Below are positions 27,550 through 35,055 of a DNA stretch of 54,149 nt, in pieces; position 1 is the stretch's first letter; each line of letters starts with the position of its first letter. The position numbers and the translations under genes are program-made. The notes beneath the pieces are model-generated. The model was not told the origin of the DNA. It worked only from the letters and a program-made list of their open reading frames with translations, and searched no databases. Source of the stretch: Ruminiclostridium sp. (GTDB taxonomy: Bacteria > Bacillota > Clostridia > Oscillospirales > Oscillospiraceae). The stretch is from the NCBI GenBank assembly GCA_017435425.1, contig JAFSFC010000012.1:1-54149 (forward strand), given 5' to 3'.

Positions 27550-28062
27550 TTATGGCTGATTGTCCGGGTGGCGGGTAATGAAGGTCTCATAGAGGCGGGA
27601 GAGGTCCTCCCAGGTGTCTTTGTCCAGCATCCCGGTTTCCTCTCTTTGTCCTTTGTTCTGGAGCCATCGAAGGTTGTAGGCAGTGTCTTCATCCAGATGA
27701 CCGGAGACAGAGCCGGCCCGTACTGGAGCAAAGACCTGGGCCAGGGCCAGGAACATCCCCTGGACGGGATAGAGCAGAGGGGTGAACTGCCCGGGCAGGA
27801 TGTCGCTGCCGTGGTGGGGCAGGAGGGAGACCGAACGAGGTGGGGCAAGATGCCTCTGTACGTCCTTGTGGGTCTGCACGATGGCATCCCAGGTGACCTG
27901 ATCTACCTCCCCGGTGACAGGGAGATCTGCCTGCCTCTGGAAGATCATAACGGCCTCCAGGGTGTTTTCGCCAAACTGTCCATCGGCTTGAAGCCGGGGA
28001 ATCTCCCGATGGACATGGGAAATGGCGGTGAGCATGGTCTGCAATTCTTGAATGGGTTCCAT
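27550..28062 (-). CDS. Peptidoglycan-binding domain protein
   Basis: 170 residues. Two PG_binding_1-like units: residues about 5-65 (DGQFGENTLEAVMIFQ, then DQVTWDAIV) and about 95-165 (GHLDEDTAYNLRWLQ, then DKDTWEDLSR). No signal peptide is seen. ATG 28062 has AAAGGAGC upstream. It is the last gene of a three-gene minus operon and probably acts with 28077-29270 on spore or cell-wall peptidoglycan. Confidence 0.8.
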   Translation of the reverse strand: MEPIQELQTMLTAISHVHREIPRLQADGQFGENTLEAVMIFQRQADLPVTGEVDQVTWDAIVQTHKDVQRHLAPPRSVSLLPHHGSDILPGQFTPLLYPVQGMFLALAQVFAPVRAGSVSGHLDEDTAYNLRWLQNKGQREETGMLDKDTWEDLSRLYETFITRHPDNQP

Positions 28063-28076
28063 GGGCGGCTCCTTTC

Positions 28077-29270
28077 TCAGTTGGTCTGTCCATAGGTGAG
28101 GGTCTGGCCTGGAAATTGGTTGGGCTGACGAGCCAGGGCCTCCTGCAGCTCCACCGGGGGTATGCTGCGGAAGGGGAAGAAGTCGTCGTTCAGCAGCACG
28201 GTGCGGTCAATGGCCAGGAATCGCTCCACCAAGACATTCCAGGTGGTCCCGTCCACCACACCGGTTTCCGGCAGACCTGCGCTCCGCTGCAGGGCGATGA
28301 CGGCGTTTCGAGTCTGGGCTCCGAACACGCCGTCGATGGTCACGAAGGGGATATCCAAATAGAACTGAGACAGAACGGACAGGAGGTACTGGAGCAGAGA
28401 TACCTGTTCCCGGAGGTCGGCGGCGTTGAATGCCTCGGAGTCAAAGAGGAGACTGCCGAACTGCTGTCCCTCGCTGGCCAGTTCCGAGAGCTGAAGGATG
28501 CCGGTATAGATCCGGACCATGGTGTTCCAGGTGGCCTTTCCCAGGATCCCGTCGGCAGCCAGGTCAAAGATCTGCTGGAAGGCCCGGACCGCCTCCTGGG
28601 TTTCCAAACCGTAATAACCGTTTTTTCGGGTGATTTTGGGAATGGCAGGATAGGTTTGGGAGATCCGGTCCAGCATGATCTGTGCAATGCGGATGGATGG
28701 ACTGGCATCCCCCAGCCGCATGGCGGTGCCGGGATAGGAGGTGCGGAAGGCCTGGACGGGGGCATCCACCACCAGTTCGATATCCTCCCCGTAATAGGTT
28801 TTCAGGATCTCAAAGGAGTTGCGTCCTTCCCGGGCCAGGTATTCGCTTCCCCATTGGGAGAGACCCTCACACTGGGAGGTGGTCCCGTTGCAGAACCGGG
28901 CAGCCAGGGGCTCTACAAAGCCTTTCCGGCGGATGTAGTCATTGAAAAGCTCATCCACAAGGACGCTGATGCTGTCGAAGATGTTTCGGCCCTTGATGAA
29001 CTTTTGGTCGTAAGCCGTGGAGTTTGTGATCTGGAAGGGGTAGCCCCGGCTGGGATAGAACTCCGTATACACCCGGTTCAGGGCGAAGGAGATCTGTGCC
29101 AGAATGTTGGCCCGGAGAGCGGAGGGCTCCCAGGTTGGATAGATCTCGCTGGAGGCCACATTTTTGATGTAGTCAATAAAGGGAACGGTCACATTTTCCG
29201 TATCCCAGTCAGGGGGACCCAGATGGACGGTGATATAAGTGGGGATGTAAGGGCGGACGGTAATGGGCAT
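28077..29270 (-). CDS. SpoIID-like domain plus peptidoglycan-binding domains
   Basis: 397 residues. Around residues 125-160 the stretch CEGLSQWGSEYLAREG...ILKTYYG matches the C-terminal motif of SpoIID/LytB-type proteins (usually GxSQxGAxxMA...ILxxYY). Two PG_binding_1 units follow (around 205-250, YYGLETQEAVRAFQ; and around 300-355, VFGAQTRNAVIALQ). No signal peptide is apparent. ATG 29270 has AAAAGGAGG upstream. A spore cortex or engulfment role is inferred from domains; true SpoIID catalytic residues are not all visible. Confidence 0.75.
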   Translation of the reverse strand: MPITVRPYIPTYITVHLGPPDWDTENVTVPFIDYIKNVASSEIYPTWEPSALRANILAQISFALNRVYTEFYPSRGYPFQITNSTAYDQKFIKGRNIFDSISVLVDELFNDYIRRKGFVEPLAARFCNGTTSQCEGLSQWGSEYLAREGRNSFEILKTYYGEDIELVVDAPVQAFRTSYPGTAMRLGDASPSIRIAQIMLDRISQTYPAIPKITRKNGYYGLETQEAVRAFQQIFDLAADGILGKATWNTMVRIYTGILQLSELASEGQQFGSLLFDSEAFNAADLREQVSLLQYLLSVLSQFYLDIPFVTIDGVFGAQTRNAVIALQRSAGLPETGVVDGTTWNVLVERFLAIDRTVLLNDDFFPFRSIPPVELQEALARQPNQFPGQTLTYGQTN

Positions 29271-29286
29271 GGCGGCCTCCTTTTCC

Positions 29287-29667
29287 TCAAAGATCCTGGG
29301 GGGTGATGTCTACCTCATTCACTGCCATGCCGTCCACCGGGCTTTGGGGGATGAGGAGAATATCCTGGTAACTGATGACCCCGGGAAAGATCTGCACCCC
29401 ATGGACTGCTGCCAGGTGATAGCCAGCCCGTTCCACCCAGATATCGCAAAGGGCATAGGGGACGGTCTGGTCCGGGGTCTGACTGGTTTCCGGAGCGGGA
29501 CTTGGGATGGCGATGGGGGCGGTGGTTCCGCTTCGTCCACTGGTCTGGAGGGCCAGCAGATCATTTCCCAGGAGACCATGCTGGATGACGGAAATGGAAG
29601 CATCCTGGACGGGAAGCTCTCCCCGGCTGGTAAAGGTCCGGACGATGAGCGTACCGGTATCGGCCAT
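29287..29667 (-). CDS. Small beta-rich protein of the SpoIID-like operon
   Basis: 126 residues. The pattern GTLIVRTFTSRGELPVQDASISV followed by VERAGYHLAAVHGVQIFPG resembles a carboxypeptidase-regulatory/transthyretin-like fold, interrupted by a Pro/Ser/Thr-rich loop (residues 50-70). ATG 29667 has AAAGGAGGTCG upstream; the longer open frame is rejected. First gene of the operon with the two peptidoglycan-binding proteins, so a spore-envelope role is possible but unproven. Confidence 0.65.
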   Translation of the reverse strand: MADTGTLIVRTFTSRGELPVQDASISVIQHGLLGNDLLALQTSGRSGTTAPIAIPSPAPETSQTPDQTVPYALCDIWVERAGYHLAAVHGVQIFPGVISYQDILLIPQSPVDGMAVNEVDITPQDL

Positions 29668-29714
29668 GGTATCGACCTCCTTTCCGGTCATCCTATGCTG
29701 GAAGCCCGTCCAGA

Positions 29715-29743
29715 TTGACTTTTCCCGGGGGATACAGTAAACT
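29715..29743 (+). promoter_or_regulatory. Probable SigA-type promoter
   Basis: TTGACT (29715-29720) and TAAACT (29738-29743), 17-nt spacing, before the MBL-fold gene. Confidence 0.5.
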
Positions 29744-29769
29744 GAACCAAAGCAAAAGGGGGACGATCT

Positions 29770-30471
29770 ATGCGCATTACCTTTCTGTACCACAGTTCAT
29801 TTCTGGTGGAGTTGGAGACCTGCACCCTCCTCTTCGACTGGTATTCCGGAGACTTTCCGGAGATCGACCGGTCCAAGCCCCTCTATGTGTTCAACAGTCA
29901 CCATCATGGGGATCATTACTCCCCGGAAGTATTCCGCCTGGGGATGGAGAACACCTGGTATATCCTGGGCAGCTGTATTCGCCTTTCTGCCAAGCGGAAG
30001 GCGGCCTTTGCCATCGACGAGGACCATGTGTTTCGTTTGGGAGGAGGCCGTGCCCTGGAATTGGGCGGCCTGCACATCGAGACCCTAACCTCCACCGATT
30101 CCGGGGTGGCCTTTCTCATTGAGGCAGAGGGAAAGACCATTTACCATGCCGGAGACCTCCACTGGTGGCACTGGGAAGGGGAACCTGCCCCCTGGAACCG
30201 GGACATGGAACGGGACTTCAAACGGGAAATGGAAAAACTGAGGGGCCGTACCATTGATGCAGCCTTTCTGGTTCTGGACCCCCGCCAGGAAAAGGACTAC
30301 TGGCTGGGCTTTGACTATACCATGAGACTGGCGGACATTCGTCAGGCCTTCCCCATGCACAGCTGGGAGGAGTTCTGGATCACCAAAAAGCTGTTGGACG
30401 ATCCCTGTAGTGAGCCATACCGAAACAGGGTGCATGTAATCCGCTACAACGGTCAGCAGTTTACGTTGTAA
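29770..30471 (+). CDS. MBL-fold metallohydrolase
   Basis: 233 residues, predicted cytosolic. Metallo-beta-lactamase fold with the metal motif NSHHHGDHY (near residues 42-50), TLLFDWYSG upstream and YHAGDLHWWH as the later ligand motif. It resembles UlaG-like hydrolases; substrate unknown. ATG 29770 has GGGGGA upstream. Single gene between its own promoter and the YARHG lipoprotein gene. Confidence 0.85.
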   Translation: MRITFLYHSSFLVELETCTLLFDWYSGDFPEIDRSKPLYVFNSHHHGDHYSPEVFRLGMENTWYILGSCIRLSAKRKAAFAIDEDHVFRLGGGRALELGGLHIETLTSTDSGVAFLIEAEGKTIYHAGDLHWWHWEGEPAPWNRDMERDFKREMEKLRGRTIDAAFLVLDPRQEKDYWLGFDYTMRLADIRQAFPMHSWEEFWITKKLLDDPCSEPYRNRVHVIRYNGQQFTL

Positions 30472-30478
30472 GGGATTC

Positions 30479-30507
30479 TTGCGCCATGAAAGAAAAAGCA
30501 GTATAAT
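30479..30507 (+). promoter_or_regulatory. SigA-type promoter
   Basis: TTGCGC (30479-30484) and TATAAT (30502-30507), 17-nt spacing, upstream of the YARHG lipoprotein. Confidence 0.65.
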
Positions 30508-30539
30508 AAAATGACATATAGAGAAAAAGGGGTGTTCCC

Positions 30540-31469
30540 ATGAAAAAATTAGTATGGCTTGCCCTGACGGCGGTGTTATTACTGGCGGGCTGCAGCAGTT
30601 CCGGGGCGTCTTCGGCAGGCTTGGAGGATATTTCGGCCTATCCGGAAACCATGAACCTTTCCGTTGGGGATCACCAGATGATCCAGGTGGTCCTGACACC
30701 TGCAGATGCCGATCATAAGAATCTGATCTATGCCACCAGCAATCAGTCTGTGGCTGTGGTGGACAGCAGCGGTAAGGTCACTGCTGTGAGTAAGGGGACC
30801 TGCACCATCACCGTGGCCTCCCAGGCCTACAGCGATGTGTCCTGCCATGTTGAAGTGGTGGTGGGCGGGGGACAGACTGCTTCCCAGCCAGAACCGTCGG
30901 CCCAGGTTTCTGACGGCTACGTGATTTATGTGGAGGAGACCGACCCTGCCCGGGTCTATCCCACCTATTACCTTTCCGAAGGGGAAGTGGCGGCCATGGA
31001 TCCTGAACAGCTCCAGTTTGTCATCAACCAGATCTATGCCAAGAATGGATATGTTTTCAGCAAGGACCATATCCAGTCTTACTTCAGTCAAATGCCCTGG
31101 TACACCCCTGTGTCCAGCGACGCCAACCGTCTGAATATGTCCTCGGTGGACCGGAGCAACCTGAACCTTCTGGTCAAGCACCGCAACAGCAGCGGGAGCA
31201 GCGTGTCCGGTCTGGGCTGGATGTGGACCCGCCATGCGGTGGACAGCGAGCTGTCCAGCAGCTATGTGAGCAACCTTTCGGACTATGACATCCAGCTGCT
31301 CATCAACACCATCTACGCCAAGAACGGCTATATCTTTGAGACCGACAGCCTCCAGGCCATGTTTGAGGGCCAGCCCTGGTATCAGGGGATCACCCGGGAC
31401 GGCAAGAGCCTGAACTTCTCTGCCCTGGACCAGAAGAATCTGCGCCTGCTCACCAGCTATCGCAGCTGA
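30540..31469 (+). CDS. Lipoprotein with Ig-like (Big2) and two YARHG domains
   Basis: 309 residues. The lipobox LLAGC (C18) is followed by a bacterial Ig-like Big2 domain (about 30-105: LSVGDHQMIQVVLTPADA, TSNQSVAVVDSSGKVTAV). Two YARHG units follow, each with the motif IYAKNGYxF and a later PWY (about 150-215 and 240-308). An extracellular, surface-anchored role is clear; function otherwise unknown. A terminator follows. Confidence 0.88.
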   Translation: MKKLVWLALTAVLLLAGCSSSGASSAGLEDISAYPETMNLSVGDHQMIQVVLTPADADHKNLIYATSNQSVAVVDSSGKVTAVSKGTCTITVASQAYSDVSCHVEVVVGGGQTASQPEPSAQVSDGYVIYVEETDPARVYPTYYLSEGEVAAMDPEQLQFVINQIYAKNGYVFSKDHIQSYFSQMPWYTPVSSDANRLNMSSVDRSNLNLLVKHRNSSGSSVSGLGWMWTRHAVDSELSSSYVSNLSDYDIQLLINTIYAKNGYIFETDSLQAMFEGQPWYQGITRDGKSLNFSALDQKNLRLLTSYRS

Positions 31470-31487
31470 AAACCCTATGACAATACC

Positions 31488-31520
31488 GGTCAGACCTCTC
31501 GGGCATAGGGAGGTCTGACC
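31488..31520 (+). terminator. Intrinsic terminator
   Basis: GGTCAGACCTC and GAGGTCTGACC form a perfect 11-bp stem, followed by TTGCTTTT. Confidence 0.8.
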
Positions 31521-31545
31521 TTGCTTTTGGAAAGGATGAATAGAA

Positions 31546-32631
31546 ATGACAGAAGTGGTTGCAGCCCTCATTTGGGAGGGCGAACGTTTTTTGGCTTGCC
31601 AGCGGCCGGCTCATAAAGCACGGGGGCTCCTCTGGGAGTTCGTGGGAGGCAAGGTGGAGCCGGGAGAGACCAAAGAGGAGGCCCTCATCCGGGAATGCCG
31701 GGAGGAACTGGGGGTGACCCTGGAAGTGGGGGCACCCTTCATGGACGTGACCCACGAATACCCGGATATTACCGTCCATCTGACCCTCTTTCATTCGAAG
31801 ATCGCCCAGGGGAAACCGCAAAAACTGGAGCACAACGACATCCGTTGGGTGACCATCCAGGAGATGGATCAGCTGCCCTTCTGCCCGGCAGATATGGAGA
31901 TCCTGGAGGGTCTGCGGGGCTATGACAGAAGGGCGGACCTGCTGAAGGAAGAACTCTTTTCCCTCCTGCGGGGGAAGGGCGCTGTTCTGGTGGGAGCGGC
32001 CGACATGACCGGCTTTGTGGAGGGGGCCTGCACCACGGGGATCTCTGTGGCAGTTCCTGTCCCCCGGCACATTGTGGAGGACCTGAAGACCGCTCCCACC
32101 CAAGAGTATCTGGAGATGTACGGCATCCTCAACAGAAAGCTGGATGCCATGGTAGAGGCCGGTGCGGCCTTCTTAGCTGAAAAAGGTTACCAGGCAGTGG
32201 CCAACACCACCAAAGTGACCCCTTGGAACCGTACCGATCTCCAGACCACCCTGCCCCATAAGACGGTGGCAACCCGGGCCGGTCTGGGCTGGATCGGGAA
32301 GAACTGTCTGCTGGTGACCAAGGAATATGGAGGAGCCATCCGGATTTCTACCATTCTCACCGATGCGCCTTTGCCCGCCGACCAGCCCATGGAAGAGAGT
32401 CAATGCGGTAAGTGCTCCAAGTGTGTGGAGGCCTGTCCCGGCGGGGCGCTGAAAGGGGTCAAGTGGAAGGCAGGCATGGGCCGGGAAGAGATCATGGACA
32501 GCCAGATCTGCCTGGAGACCCAGCCCAAGGTCATGAAGGCGGCCACCGGCGTGGAGGCGGATATCTGCGGCAAGTGCTATGCGGTCTGCCCCTATACCCA
32601 GGGCTACCTGAACAGAAAGGATGAACCGTGA
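31546..32631 (+). CDS. NUDIX hydrolase fused to QueG-like 4Fe-4S protein
   Basis: 361 residues in one uninterrupted frame. Residues 1 to about 130 are a MutT-type NUDIX domain with a full Nudix box (GGKVEPGETKEEALIRECREELG). Residues about 140-361 resemble the epoxyqueuosine reductase QueG and its relatives: TRAGLGWIGKNCLLVT, CGKCSKCVEACPGGAL and CGKCYAVCPYTQGY, two ferredoxin-like [4Fe-4S] sites (the second with fewer cysteines). Each half alone is a known family; the fusion is unusual. AAAGGA lies upstream of ATG 31546. It overlaps the rhodanese gene by 4 nt. Confidence 0.82.
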   Translation: MTEVVAALIWEGERFLACQRPAHKARGLLWEFVGGKVEPGETKEEALIRECREELGVTLEVGAPFMDVTHEYPDITVHLTLFHSKIAQGKPQKLEHNDIRWVTIQEMDQLPFCPADMEILEGLRGYDRRADLLKEELFSLLRGKGAVLVGAADMTGFVEGACTTGISVAVPVPRHIVEDLKTAPTQEYLEMYGILNRKLDAMVEAGAAFLAEKGYQAVANTTKVTPWNRTDLQTTLPHKTVATRAGLGWIGKNCLLVTKEYGGAIRISTILTDAPLPADQPMEESQCGKCSKCVEACPGGALKGVKWKAGMGREEIMDSQICLETQPKVMKAATGVEADICGKCYAVCPYTQGYLNRKDEP

Positions 32632-33035
32632 AGAAGATCCTGATCGTTCTGTTTGCTGCCCTCTGCCTTCTGGGTAGCTGTGGCGGTGTAGAACCCCCGC
32701 AGGAGGAAACGGAGGTGGTCACCTTCCGGCAGATCTCCCAGGAGGAAGCCAAAACCATCATGTCCACCAATCGGGAAGCGGTCATTTTAGATGTCCGCAC
32801 CCAGGAGGAGTACGACAGTGGTCACATCAAAGGGGCGGTCCTGCTTCCTGTGGATGCCATCACAGAGGAGTCTGCCCGGGAAGTCATCCCCACCAAAGAG
32901 ACCCAGGTGCTGGTCTACTGCCGCAGCGGCAACCGAAGCGTCACAGCCTCCAAGGCGTTGGCTCAGCTGGGGTACACAGAGGTGTACGAGTTTGGGGGGA
33001 TCAACACCTGGCCCTATGAAACGGAAACCTGGTAA
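32628..33035 (+). CDS. Rhodanese-like lipoprotein
   Basis: 135 residues from GTG 32628, which overlaps the upstream stop (GTGA). The lipobox LLGSC (C18) anchors it outside the membrane. The rhodanese domain has ILDVRTQEEYDSGHIKGA and the active-site loop VYCRSGNRS with its cysteine. Sulfur transfer or redox handling at the cell surface is inferred. Confidence 0.88.
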   Translation: MKKILIVLFAALCLLGSCGGVEPPQEETEVVTFRQISQEEAKTIMSTNREAVILDVRTQEEYDSGHIKGAVLLPVDAITEESAREVIPTKETQVLVYCRSGNRSVTASKALAQLGYTEVYEFGGINTWPYETETW

Positions 33036-33049
33036 AAAGGAGAAACCAT

Positions 33050-33805
33050 ATGATCGTTTATTTTTCCGGCACCGGCAACAGCCGATATGCCGCCGCTTTG
33101 CTGGCTGACCGCCTGGGGGATGAGCTTCTGGATGCGGGCGGGCTGATCAAGGAGAAAAAGAAAGCCGAGCTGACATCGGAAAAGCCCTGGGTCTTTGTGG
33201 CACCCACCTATGCCTGGCAGCTGCCCAGAGTCTTTTCGGATTTCATCCGCAGCGGACTGTTTGAAGGCAGCAAGGATGCCTACTTCGTTATGACCTGCGG
33301 GGAAGATATCGGACATCCTGAGAAGGAGCTGTATGAGCTTTGCAGGGTGAAGGGACTGGATTTCCAAGGAGTTCTGGAAGTGGTCATGCCAGAGAACTAC
33401 ATCACCATGTTTTCTGCCCCCGGTCAGGAGGAGGCGGCCAAGATCGTGGCAGCCGCCCGCCCTGTTTTGGAGGAAGGTGCACGGCTGATCGGCCAGGGGA
33501 AAGGATTTGCCGACAGGCATCCGGGCCTTTTGGATACCCTGAAAAGCACTGTGGTGAATGGGGCCTTCTATCCCTTGTTCGTCAAGGCCAAGGCGTTCTA
33601 TGCCACCAAAGACTGCAACGGCTGCGGCCTTTGCGAGAAGCTCTGCCCTCTGAACAACATCGAACTGCAGAATAAGGAACCTGTTTGGGGAAAGAGCTGT
33701 ACCCAGTGTATGGCCTGCATCTGCGGCTGTCCCAAAGAGGCCATTGAGTACGGCCGTATCAGTAAAGGGAAAGTACGTTATCAGTGCCCGGAATACAAAG
33801 GTTAA
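33050..33805 (+). CDS. EFR1 family ferredoxin-flavodoxin
   Basis: 251 residues. The flavodoxin-like N-terminus has YFSGTGNSRYAA (FMN phosphate loop) and APTYAWQLP. The C-terminal region has two [4Fe-4S] motifs: CNGCGLCEKLCP and CTQCMACICGCP. EFR1 proteins are electron carriers of anaerobes. RBS AAAAGGAG. Last gene of the group with the NUDIX fusion and rhodanese. Confidence 0.88.
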   Translation: MIVYFSGTGNSRYAAALLADRLGDELLDAGGLIKEKKKAELTSEKPWVFVAPTYAWQLPRVFSDFIRSGLFEGSKDAYFVMTCGEDIGHPEKELYELCRVKGLDFQGVLEVVMPENYITMFSAPGQEEAAKIVAAARPVLEEGARLIGQGKGFADRHPGLLDTLKSTVVNGAFYPLFVKAKAFYATKDCNGCGLCEKLCPLNNIELQNKEPVWGKSCTQCMACICGCPKEAIEYGRISKGKVRYQCPEYKG

Positions 33806-33815
33806 ACAGGGAAAG

Positions 33816-33848
33816 GACAGCGGGAGATGGGTTCCACTGTCTTTTTTT
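33816..33848 (+). terminator. Intrinsic terminator
   Basis: GACAGCGGGA and TTCCACTGTC pair through 10 bp including G-U pairs, followed by seven T residues. Confidence 0.7.
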
Positions 33849-33944
33849 CACTGGGCAACTGCAGGTTGCGAAAACGCAAAGACAGGTCGGTAGACATTGT
33901 CTGCCCTGGGGGCTATGATGGGGCCAGATAAGGAGGTGCACTGT

Positions 33945-34484
33945 ATGGGATTCGCAGAAAACCTGAAAGAATTGAGAAAAGAACGAGGGATGTCTCAGGA
34001 AGGCCTGGCTGAACTGCTGGATGTGAGCCGTCAGGCAGTGTCCAAGTGGGAGCAGGGGATGGGATACCCGGAGGTGGAGAAGCTCTTGCTGCTATCCAGC
34101 AAGCTGAACATATCCCTGGACAGGCTCATGGCCGCAGAGATTGCCAGAGAGGCATCGGAGAAAGCCGACCGGATCACAGGGACCATCCTGATCACCTCTC
34201 CCCACGAGAATGTGGTGGTCACCTGCTATAAGGTCAGTACCTCCGGGAAGATGATGGGCGGAAAGCAGTCCCCCCACTACGCCTTGTATGGGGCGAGCAA
34301 CGGTGGCGTTTCCTTCTGGGGAGAGCCCACCACTTTTCTGGGCTGGTATGCGGACAAGGAAACCATTTCGAAAGAAGTGGAGGAGATCCGTCAGGCCATC
34401 CTGAAAGGGGAGCAGACCTATCAGCTGAAGTACAGCGTCAAAACAGAACGGCGGTGGGGACGCATCAAAATGGTGGAGGAGTAA
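33945..34484 (+). CDS. XRE-family HTH regulator
   Basis: 179 residues. The N-terminal Cro/CI helix-turn-helix is clear (ENLKELRKERGMSQEGLAELL, VSRQAVSKWEQG). The C-terminal part (about 80-179) is a beta-rich domain of unknown role. AAGGAGGTG precedes ATG 33945. The near-palindrome AGACATTGTCT at 33893-33903 just upstream could be an operator. Its stop codon is in frame with, and immediately before, the truncated CotJC-like reading frame. Confidence 0.85.
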   Translation: MGFAENLKELRKERGMSQEGLAELLDVSRQAVSKWEQGMGYPEVEKLLLLSSKLNISLDRLMAAEIAREASEKADRITGTILITSPHENVVVTCYKVSTSGKMMGGKQSPHYALYGASNGGVSFWGEPTTFLGWYADKETISKEVEEIRQAILKGEQTYQLKYSVKTERRWGRIKMVEE

Positions 34485-35021
34485 AACTGTACCCTGCTGC
34501 ACTTCGGTGGTCCGGATGGGGAGCTGGGTGCCTCCATCCGCTACCTGTCCCAGCGGTACTCCATGCCTTACCCCCGGGTCCAGGGTCTGCTGACCGATAT
34601 CGGCACGGAGGAACTGGGCCACCTGGAAATGGTTGCGGCCATCATCCACCAGCTCACCCGGAACCTGACCGATGACCAGATCGAGAAGGACCCCAATTTT
34701 GCCGCCTACTTCGTGGACCACACCACCGGTGTCTTCCCCACGGCGGCCTCGGGCTTCCCCTGGACTGCGGCATCCATGCAGGTGAAGGGGGATCCCATCT
34801 GTGACCTGACCGAGGACCTGGCTGCCGAGCAGAAGGCCCGGGTCACTTACGACAACATCCTCCGCCTGGCCAAGGATGACCCGGACGTTACCGACGTCAT
34901 CCGCTTCCTGCGGGAGCGGGAGATCGTCCACTTCCAGCGGTTCGGCAGCGCCCTGCAGATGGTGCGGGACCAGCTGGACAAAAAGAACGTGTACTACACC
35001 AACCCGGCTTTCGATAAATAA
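34485..35021 (+). pseudogene. cotJC: 5'-truncated CotJC/manganese-catalase-like gene
   Basis: The frame 34485-35021 reads FGGPDGELGASIRYLSQRYS, then GTEELGHLEM, AEQKARVTYDN and EIVHFQRFG, which are the ferritin-like metal-ligand segments of CotJC/manganese catalases. The usual N-terminal 25-30 residues are missing: the frame is closed by the TAA that also ends the HTH gene. The first in-frame ATG is at 34563, which would lose the first ligand glutamate (in DGELGAS). No ATG, GTG or TTG exists before it, so I regard it as a remnant, although a 152-residue product from 34563 is possible. A good terminator remains at its end. Confidence 0.8.
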
Positions 35022-35027
35022 CAGAAG

Positions 35028-35055
35028 AGCCCCTGGAACTATGGTTCCAGGGGCT
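35028..35055. terminator. Intrinsic terminator
   Basis: AGCCCCTGGAAC, loop TATG and GTTCCAGGGGCT form a near-perfect stem, followed by TTAAC. It sits between the CotJC remnant and the convergent recombinase. Confidence 0.75.
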
